Below are positions 58,034 to 64,000 of a stretch of 64,000 nt of DNA, piece by piece. A program made the translations under genes and the position numbers. Origin of the DNA: an uncultured Clostridia bacterium (lineage in GTDB: Bacteria; Bacillota; Clostridia; Christensenellales; Borkfalkiaceae); NCBI GenBank assembly GCA_934271265.1, contig CAKQRE010000026.1, positions 124,001 through 188,000 on the forward strand. Direction: 5' to 3'. Position 1 is the stretch's first letter. Each line of letters begins with the position of its first letter. The notes under the pieces were generated by a model. The model ran no database searches. It was not told the origin of the DNA and saw only the letters and a list, made by a program, of their open reading frames with translations.

Positions 58034-58053
58034 GTTGATCGGCTTATAAGCGG
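58034..58053 (+). repeat. Copy of motif GTTGATCGGCTTATAAG (dprA-topA gap)
   Basis: GTTGATCGGCTTATAAGCGG, the longest match to the copy at 47581. It ends 31 bases before the topA start codon. Confidence 0.6.
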
Positions 58054-58084
58054 ATTTCCGCAATTATTCATATACGGAGGACTT

Positions 58085-60409
58085 ATGCAACTTATCATCG
58101 TGGAATCGCCTTCCAAAGCGAAGACGATCGAAAAATATCTCGGCGGGAAATATAAGGTGGACGCATCCGGCGGACACGTGCGCGACCTGCCGGAAAAGAG
58201 ACTCGGCGTAAACGTGGCGAAGAATTTCGAGCCGAATTACGTTGTTTCGGCGGATAAAAAGCCGGTTATCAAACGTTTGAAAGAAAAAACCGCGAAGGCG
58301 GATAAAATTTATCTCGCAACCGACCCGGACCGCGAGGGAGAAGCCATCAGCTGGCACTTGCAGGAAGTCCTCGGGCTCGAGGGGAAAGCGCAGAGGATCG
58401 AGTTCAACGAGATCAGCGAACGCGCCGTGAAAGAGGCGCTTAAAAATCCGAGAGAGATCAATATGAATCTCGTCGATTCTCAGCAGGCGAGAAGAGTGCT
58501 CGACCGTCTTGTCGGTTATAAGCTCAGCCCGTTGCTTTGCAAGCGGATCCAGAGCGGGCTTTCCGCCGGGCGCGTGCAGTCGGTCGCGCTCAGGATCATC
58601 GTAGACCGCGAAAGGGAGATCCGGGCGTTCGTTCCGAGCGAATACTGGAACCTTTCCGTCAATCTGAAAGGAAAGGGCACGCAGTTCAAAGCCATGCTTT
58701 CCGAAAGAAACGGGAAAAAATTCAAGCCTGCAAGCGCGGAAGAAGCGGAAAAGGTACTTTCCGATATCGAAGGGAAAGAATTCGTCGTGGGGGACGTAAA
58801 GCGTTCGGTCACGGCGAGCCGCGCGTTGCCCCCGTTCACGACCTCCACCATGCAGCAGGACGCTTCGTCCAAACTGAATATTTCCTCGCCGATGTGCATG
58901 CAGATCGCGCAGCACCTTTACGAAGGCATCGAAACGGCAAACGGACATCTCGCGCTCGTTACCTATATCAGAACGGACTCGGTGAGAATTTCCGCGGAAG
59001 CGCAGGCGGCGGCGCGCAGATTTATCGGCGAAAAATACGGCGCCGATTACGTGCCGGAAAAGCCGAATTTCTATAAATCGAAGAAGAACGCGCAGGACGC
59101 GCACGAAGCCATCCGCCCGATCGACGTAACGCTTACCCCCGAAAAGGCTAAGCCCCTGCTCGATAAAAACCACTACAATCTGTATAAACTGATCTACGAA
59201 AGATTTATCGCGTCGCAGATGGCGGACGTGCGTTACGACAGCGTACAGATCGCCGTAAACGCCGATAAATACACTTTCCGCACGAGCGGAAAGACGGTTC
59301 TTTTTAAAGGATATACCGCCGTATATGACGATTATCGCCTTCATGAGACGGAAGAGGATATCGAGACGGTAAAGGTGATCCCGAAGGTGGAAACGGGCGA
59401 AACGCTCGCGCTTACGGGGATCGATAAAGAGCAGAAATTCACGAAGCCGCCCGTGAGATATACCGACGCGAGCCTCGTTCGCGTGATGGAAGAAAAGGGG
59501 ATCGGGAGACCTTCGACTTATGCGACGATCATCTCCGTGCTTTCCAAGAGGAAATACACCGTGAAGGACGGCAAGAGCCTCGTTCCCACGGACGTTGCTT
59601 TTGCCATCACCGATATGCTCGTGAAATATTTTTCCGACATCATGGACGTATCTTTCACGGCGAACATGGAAGATAAGCTCGACGGTATCGAATCGGGCGG
59701 GCAGGACTGGCATAAGATCATCGCCGATTTTTATCCCCCCTTCCTCGAACAGCTCAATTTTGCCTCGACCGACGGCGACGAGCTGACGGATATTCCGTGC
59801 GATAAGTGCGGGGCTCCGATGATCCGCAAGAACGGCAGATACGGGAAGTTCCTTGCCTGTTCGAGATATCCGGAATGTTCCAACATCAAATCGGAAAACG
59901 AAGAGGTCTCCGACGTCGTGTGCGAAAAGTGCGGGGCGAGAATGGTGGTAAAAAGCGGCAGATACGGGAAATTTCTCGCCTGCCCGAATTATCCGGAATG
60001 TAACAACATCAAACCGCTCGACGAAGAAAAAACGGACGAAAAGTGCGAGAAGTGCGGCGGAGATATGGTGATAAAGAAAGGGAAATTCGGCAAATATCTG
60101 CAATGCGTTTCCTGCAAGGCAACGAAGAGCCTTGCGGAAAAAGCGGGCGTCTGCCCCCTTTGCGGACATCCGACCCAGAAAATGACTTCCCGCAGTGGAA
60201 AAACCTTCTACGGTTGTTCCGACTATCCGAAATGCTCGTTCATGAGCTGGGATATGCCCCTTGCCGAACAGTGCCCGAAGTGCGGCAGTTACCTCGTGCT
60301 TGCCAAGGACGGCAAGACGAAGAAATGCTCTTCGAAAGATTGCGACTACGTACTGAAAGCTCCGAAGACGAAAGACGAAAAGAAAGAAAAAGATGGCGAA
60401 AAAAATTAA
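58085..60409 (+). CDS. topA: DNA topoisomerase I
   Basis: Type IA topoisomerase that relaxes negative supercoils, 774 residues. The TOPRIM domain starts LIIVESPSKAKTIEKYLG, with DPDREGEAISWHL. The catalytic tyrosine lies in YIRTDSVRIS. LSAGRVQSVAL is typical. Five zinc-ribbon repeats close the protein (CDKCGAPM, CEKCGARM, CEKCGGDM, CPLCGHPT, CPKCGSYL), the last with a charged tail. CGGAGGACTT precedes the ATG. It overlaps trmFO by 17 bases. Confidence 0.97.
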   Translation: MQLIIVESPSKAKTIEKYLGGKYKVDASGGHVRDLPEKRLGVNVAKNFEPNYVVSADKKPVIKRLKEKTAKADKIYLATDPDREGEAISWHLQEVLGLEGKAQRIEFNEISERAVKEALKNPREINMNLVDSQQARRVLDRLVGYKLSPLLCKRIQSGLSAGRVQSVALRIIVDREREIRAFVPSEYWNLSVNLKGKGTQFKAMLSERNGKKFKPASAEEAEKVLSDIEGKEFVVGDVKRSVTASRALPPFTTSTMQQDASSKLNISSPMCMQIAQHLYEGIETANGHLALVTYIRTDSVRISAEAQAAARRFIGEKYGADYVPEKPNFYKSKKNAQDAHEAIRPIDVTLTPEKAKPLLDKNHYNLYKLIYERFIASQMADVRYDSVQIAVNADKYTFRTSGKTVLFKGYTAVYDDYRLHETEEDIETVKVIPKVETGETLALTGIDKEQKFTKPPVRYTDASLVRVMEEKGIGRPSTYATIISVLSKRKYTVKDGKSLVPTDVAFAITDMLVKYFSDIMDVSFTANMEDKLDGIESGGQDWHKIIADFYPPFLEQLNFASTDGDELTDIPCDKCGAPMIRKNGRYGKFLACSRYPECSNIKSENEEVSDVVCEKCGARMVVKSGRYGKFLACPNYPECNNIKPLDEEKTDEKCEKCGGDMVIKKGKFGKYLQCVSCKATKSLAEKAGVCPLCGHPTQKMTSRSGKTFYGCSDYPKCSFMSWDMPLAEQCPKCGSYLVLAKDGKTKKCSSKDCDYVLKAPKTKDEKKEKDGEKN

Positions 60410-61700
60410 AGTGATCGGCGGCGGGCTCGCGGGGAGCGAGGCGGCGTATTATCTCGCCCGACGCGGATACGACGTGACGCTCGTCGATATCAAGCCGAAG
60501 GCGTTCACCCCCGCCCATAAGAACGAAAACTATGCCGAACTCGTATGTTCCAATTCCTTGAAGAGCGACGACGTTTACGGGAACGCCTGCGGGCTTTTAA
60601 AAGAGGAGATGAGGATCCTCGGTTCGATGGTTATCGCCGTGGCGGACGAAACGCGGGTGCCGGCGGGCAATGCTCTTGCCGTGGATCGCGAGCGTTTTGC
60701 GGAAAAGATCACGGAGAAATTGAGATCGATGCCGAACATTTCGTTTAAATGTGAAAATGTGTCGGTAATCGACTTATCCGAGGATATTATCGTGGCAACG
60801 GGTCCGCTTACAACGCCGGAACTCTGCGAAAATATCCGCGAGCTTACGGGTACCGCCTGTTACTTTTTCGACGCCGCCGCGCCCATCGTTGCGGGGGATT
60901 CGGTGGATATGTCGCAGGCGTTCGTTTCCGATCGCTGGGGAGAAACGGGCAAGGGCGACTACGTGAACTGTCCGATCGACAAAGAGGGATATCTCGAATT
61001 TTACCGCGAGCTTACGACCGCAAAGCGGGCGGAGCTGCACGATTTCGAAAGCGCGAAAGTTTTTGAGGGGTGTATGCCCGTAGAGGTGATGGCGGCGCGA
61101 GGGGAAGATACCCTGCGGTTCGGCCCCCTGAAACCGGCGGGACTGACCGATCCGAAAACGGGTCGCTGGCCCTATGCCTGTCTGCAGCTGAGAAAAGAGG
61201 ACGAACACGGCGAAATGTATAATCTCGTCGGGTTTCAGACCAATCTTTTGTTTCCCGAGCAGAAAAGGGTGTTTTCCCTTTTCCCCGCATTGAAAAACGC
61301 GGAGTTTCTCCGCTACGGCGTGATGCATCGGAACACTTATCTGAATTCGCCGAAATGTTTAAACGAAGATTTCTCGCTGAAAAACCACCCGAACGTGTTT
61401 TTTGCCGGACAGATCACCGGCGTGGAAGGCTACGTGGAAAGTACGGCGAGCGGGCTTTGGGCGGCGATCAATCTCGACCGGAAGCTGAGCGGAAAGGAAT
61501 CGCTGCCTGCGGATAACGAAACGGTGATCGGCGCGCTCGCGAAATACGTTGCGACGAAAAATGCCGATTTTCAGCCCATGAACGCCAATTACGGCGTGTT
61601 AAAGCCCCTTTTGCTTTCGCCGAAAAAGAAAGCGGACAAGAAGAAAGAAATGAGCGAAAGGGCACTTGAAAAAATAAAGGAGATCAAAAAATCGATATGA
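60393..61700 (+). CDS. trmFO: tRNA U54 methyltransferase TrmFO
   Basis: Folate- and FAD-dependent methyltransferase making ribothymidine (m5U54) in tRNA, typical of Bacillota. It has 435 residues. FAD fold: VIGGGLAGSEAAYYLARRGYD. The active cysteine region is AELVCSNSLKSDD, and the C-terminal signature is GQITGVEGYVESTASGLWAA. It starts inside topA and overlaps hslV by four bases. The order topA-trmFO-hslV-hslU matches Bacillus, without xerC (codV) between. Confidence 0.96.
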   Translation: MAKKIKVIGGGLAGSEAAYYLARRGYDVTLVDIKPKAFTPAHKNENYAELVCSNSLKSDDVYGNACGLLKEEMRILGSMVIAVADETRVPAGNALAVDRERFAEKITEKLRSMPNISFKCENVSVIDLSEDIIVATGPLTTPELCENIRELTGTACYFFDAAAPIVAGDSVDMSQAFVSDRWGETGKGDYVNCPIDKEGYLEFYRELTTAKRAELHDFESAKVFEGCMPVEVMAARGEDTLRFGPLKPAGLTDPKTGRWPYACLQLRKEDEHGEMYNLVGFQTNLLFPEQKRVFSLFPALKNAEFLRYGVMHRNTYLNSPKCLNEDFSLKNHPNVFFAGQITGVEGYVESTASGLWAAINLDRKLSGKESLPADNETVIGALAKYVATKNADFQPMNANYGVLKPLLLSPKKKADKKKEMSERALEKIKEIKKSI

Positions 61701-62236
61701 ATTCTCAGTTCAAAGGAACGACGATCTGCGCCGTGAGAAAGAACGGCGAAACGGCGATCGCGGGGGACGGACAGGTCACTCTCGGCGAATCGGTCGTGTT
61801 TAAAAATAATGCCGTTAAGGTGAGAAGGATCTACAACGGAAAAGTAGTGATCGGCTTTGCCGGTACCGTATCGGACGCGTTTTCCCTCTGCGAGAGATTC
61901 GAAGCCATGCTGAATAAATTCGCGGGGAATCTCGAAAGGAGCGCGGTGGAACTTGCCGAACAGTGGAGAAGAGATCAGGCGGGCAGGAAACTCGAAGCCA
62001 TGATGATCTGCGCCGATAAGGAATCTCTGCTGATCGTTTCGGGAACGGGCGAGGTGATCGAGCCGGACGACGGCGTGTGCGCGATCGGAAGCGGCGGCAA
62101 TTACGCCCTTGCGGCGGCGCGGGCGCTGGCTGACGAAACGGATTATTCCGCAGAAGAGATCGCGGTGAAAGCTCTTAAGATCGCAAGCAGGATCTGTATT
62201 TTCACCAACGACCACATCACGTGCGAAAAAGTGTAA
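61697..62236 (+). CDS. hslV: HslV protease subunit (ClpQ)
   Basis: The proteolytic subunit of the HslUV two-component ATP-dependent protease, 179 residues. The N-terminus MNSQFKGTTICAVRKNG implies removal of a seven-residue propeptide to expose the catalytic threonine (Thr8), unlike the N-terminal serine of Bacillus CodW. AIAGDGQVTLGES follows. The start overlaps the trmFO stop. hslU follows after 21 bases. Confidence 0.96.
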   Translation: MNSQFKGTTICAVRKNGETAIAGDGQVTLGESVVFKNNAVKVRRIYNGKVVIGFAGTVSDAFSLCERFEAMLNKFAGNLERSAVELAEQWRRDQAGRKLEAMMICADKESLLIVSGTGEVIEPDDGVCAIGSGGNYALAAARALADETDYSAEEIAVKALKIASRICIFTNDHITCEKV

Positions 62237-62257
62237 GGCAAGGAGGTATCGCAGAAT

Positions 62258-63568
62258 ATGGATCTGACGCCGAGAGAGATCGTAAAAGAACTCGACAAAT
62301 ATATTATCGGACAGGATAAAGCAAAACGTTCGGTGGCGGTGGCGCTGCGCAACCGCTATCGCAGAAGCAAACTTTCGCCCGAGCTCCGCGAGGAGATCAC
62401 CCCGAAGAACATCATTATGAAAGGTCCTACGGGCGTGGGGAAAACGGAGATCGCGAGAAGACTTGCAAAATTGGTGAAAGCCCCCTTTATCAAGGTGGAG
62501 GCGACGAAATATACGGAAGTCGGTTACGTCGGAAGAGACGTGGAATCGATGATCCGCGATCTTGTGGAAGCGAGCGTCCGCATGGTCAGGGAAGAGCAGT
62601 TTGCCACCGTTTCCGCCCGCGCGACCGCCACGGCGGAAAAACAGGTGCTCGACGTACTGAAAACGGCATTGAAAAGCGGAAAGGGCGAAACGCCGACCGA
62701 GCTTTGGGAAAAGACGTTGCAGGACGATTTCCGCGCCGGCAAGTATGACAATTTCAATATCGAGATCGACGTGGTAGACGAACCGAAACCGATGGAACTG
62801 ATGCCCGGCATGAACACGGAGATCTCCCTCGGCTCCATCTTCGGCGACTTCATGCCGAAAAAACACAAAAAGCGTAAGCTTACGGTAAAAGAGGCAATGA
62901 AACTCATCGTTGCCGAAGAGAGCGAAAAACTCATCGATAAGGACGCCGTTACGACGGAGGCGGTACGCCGCGCCGAGGAAGAGGGCATCATTTTTATCGA
63001 CGAGATCGACAAGATCGCCAACCGTGCCAAACAGAGCGGACAGGACGTTTCCCGCGAAGGGGTGCAGAGAGATATCCTTCCCATCGTGGAAGGGTGCAGC
63101 GTGAACACGAAATACGGGATCGTGAAAACGGACTATATCCTCTTTATCGCCGCGGGCGCATTCCACGTTTCCGCGGTGGAAGACCTCATTCCGGAACTTC
63201 AGGGCAGATTCCCCATCAAAGTGGAGCTCGACAGCCTGACGAAAGAAGACTTCGTGAATATTCTGACCATGCCGGAAAACGCCATCACGATGCAGTATGC
63301 CCACCTTCTTCGCGTGGATAATATCGATCTTGTGTTTACGAAGGAAGCGATCGGAAAGATCGCCGAACTTTCGGCGGAGATCAACGCGACGAGCGAAGAC
63401 ATCGGCGCGAGAAGGCTTCATACCGTGATGGAAAATCTCGTGGAAGACATTTCCTTCAACGCGGGCGGGGATATCCCTCTTACGACCGTTACCGTGGACG
63501 AAAAATACGTGGAAGATCACCTTTCCGGCATGATCGCCGACAGAAGCGTGAAAAAATATATTCTTTAA
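62258..63568 (+). CDS. hslU: HslU ATPase subunit (ClpY)
   Basis: The AAA+ unfoldase of the HslUV protease, 436 residues. Walker A is GPTGVGKTEIARRLA; the pore loop region is TKYTEVGYVGRD; Walker B is GIIFIDEIDKIA; the sensor 2 region is SEDIGARRLHTVME. An intermediate I-domain lies about residues 110-235. The C-terminal KKYIL tail inserts into HslV. AAGGAGGTATCGC precedes the ATG. Confidence 0.97.
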   Translation: MDLTPREIVKELDKYIIGQDKAKRSVAVALRNRYRRSKLSPELREEITPKNIIMKGPTGVGKTEIARRLAKLVKAPFIKVEATKYTEVGYVGRDVESMIRDLVEASVRMVREEQFATVSARATATAEKQVLDVLKTALKSGKGETPTELWEKTLQDDFRAGKYDNFNIEIDVVDEPKPMELMPGMNTEISLGSIFGDFMPKKHKKRKLTVKEAMKLIVAEESEKLIDKDAVTTEAVRRAEEEGIIFIDEIDKIANRAKQSGQDVSREGVQRDILPIVEGCSVNTKYGIVKTDYILFIAAGAFHVSAVEDLIPELQGRFPIKVELDSLTKEDFVNILTMPENAITMQYAHLLRVDNIDLVFTKEAIGKIAELSAEINATSEDIGARRLHTVMENLVEDISFNAGGDIPLTTVTVDEKYVEDHLSGMIADRSVKKYIL

Positions 63569-63581
63569 GGATCCGAACATT

Positions 63582-64000
63582 ATGATAAACATTCCAAAGG
63601 GTACCAAAGACGTTCTGCCCGACGAGAGTTATCGCTGGCACTACGTGGAAAAGATCGCGCGCGATACCGCCGATTTATATTGTCTTAGCGAGATCAGGAC
63701 GCCGACCTTCGAGCACACCGAGCTTTTTCTGCGCGGGGTGGGCGAAACGACGGACGTCGTGAACAAAGAGATGTACACCTTCCTCGATAAAGGGGAGAGG
63801 AGCATCACTTTAAAACCGGAAGGCACGGCGGGCGTTGCGAGAAGCTATATCGAAAACGGCTTGCACAATTCGGCAATGCCGCTGAAAATGTATTATATCA
63901 CCCCCGTTTTCCGCTATGAGAATCCTCAGAAGGGAAGACTGCGCGAACATCACCAGTTCGGTGTGGAGATCTACGGCGGGAAAGGGGCGGATACGGATGC
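63582..64000 (+). CDS. hisS: Histidyl-tRNA synthetase, 5' part
   Basis: The N-terminal 139 residues of a class II histidyl-tRNA synthetase; the frame is open at the right edge. MINIPKGTKDVLPDESYRWH, FEHTELFLRGVGETTDVVNKEM (motif 1 region), LKPEGTAGVARSYIENGL and the motif 2 region ITPVFRYENPQKGRLREHHQFG are diagnostic. TTAAGGATCCG precedes the ATG at 63582, 13 bases after hslU. Confidence 0.96.
   Translation, partial: MINIPKGTKDVLPDESYRWHYVEKIARDTADLYCLSEIRTPTFEHTELFLRGVGETTDVVNKEMYTFLDKGERSITLKPEGTAGVARSYIENGLHNSAMPLKMYYITPVFRYENPQKGRLREHHQFGVEIYGGKGADTD

Noticed and set aside
1..64000. tRNA, rRNA, SRP RNA, tmRNA and RNase P RNA genes
   Set aside because: I looked through the intergenic stretches for tRNA-like T-loops and other hallmarks and found none convincing.

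Overview
The window reads as a stretch of a Bacillota (Firmicutes) chromosome of the class Clostridia. The evidence is the sporulation genes (yqfC, yqfD, a SpoIIQ-type LytM protein), the Bacillus/Clostridium gene orders, Shine-Dalgarno sites close to AGGAGG, and sigma-A promoters with TTGACA/TATAAT boxes and 17-nt spacers. Base composition looks near 50% GC. The carbohydrate genes suggest a gut-type glycan degrader, possibly Christensenellales-like, but the lineage below class is a guess. I saw no rRNA, tRNA, CRISPR array or transposase.

Layout. 1-250: a minus-strand TPP riboswitch with its own promoter, leading into a gene cut off by the window edge. 300-6700: yqfC-yqfD-phoH-pgpH-ybeY-era-yqzL-recO, the Bacillus order without dgkA and cdd. 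6800-8850: a minus-strand GH92 alpha-mannosidase. 9060-11060: an accessory island with the C-terminal tip of an RHS protein carrying a nuclease-like toxin, its probable immunity gene, 178-nt direct repeats on both sides and a foldback repeat. 11200-15850: rpmB (minus), then yloU-fakA-recG. 15900-17350: an SGNH hydrolase and mntP. 17500-22350: the str operon rpsL-rpsG-fusA-tuf. 22350-23140: no gene, but a dense cluster of hairpin repeats. 23150-24170: cysK (minus) behind a consensus promoter and a perfect 11-bp operator-like palindrome. 24200-27070: a small exported protein, SpoIIQ and an M1 metallopeptidase.

27230-45670 is a glycan-use locus. A divergent AraC regulator faces a long co-directional run: an SGNH esterase lipoprotein, a sugar-binding lipoprotein and two ABC permeases (no ATPase gene), three paralogous lipoproteins with a GH99/WbsX-like catalytic region and a CBM9-like C-terminus, an alpha/beta-hydrolase lipoprotein, a large Ig-like surface protein with a Ser-Gly-Cys C-terminal anchor, and a cytoplasmic GH78 alpha-L-rhamnosidase. 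The simplest reading is surface deacylation and endo-cleavage of an esterified, rhamnose-containing glycan, import of the oligosaccharides, and removal of rhamnose inside the cell.

45780-64000 returns to housekeeping genes: ylxM-ffh-rpsP-khpA-rimM-trmD-rbgA-rnhB-yraN-THUMP methyltransferase, rplS, a GT39-like membrane protein, yifB-dprA-topA-trmFO-hslV-hslU, and the 5' part of hisS, which runs off the right edge.

The most unusual content is the RHS tip cassette between direct repeats, the tandem GH99-like/CBM9-like lipoprotein family, the hairpin cluster after tuf whose copies share a core but have different, mutually complementary outer arms, and a short motif (GTTGATCGRCTTATAGG) recurring between housekeeping genes.
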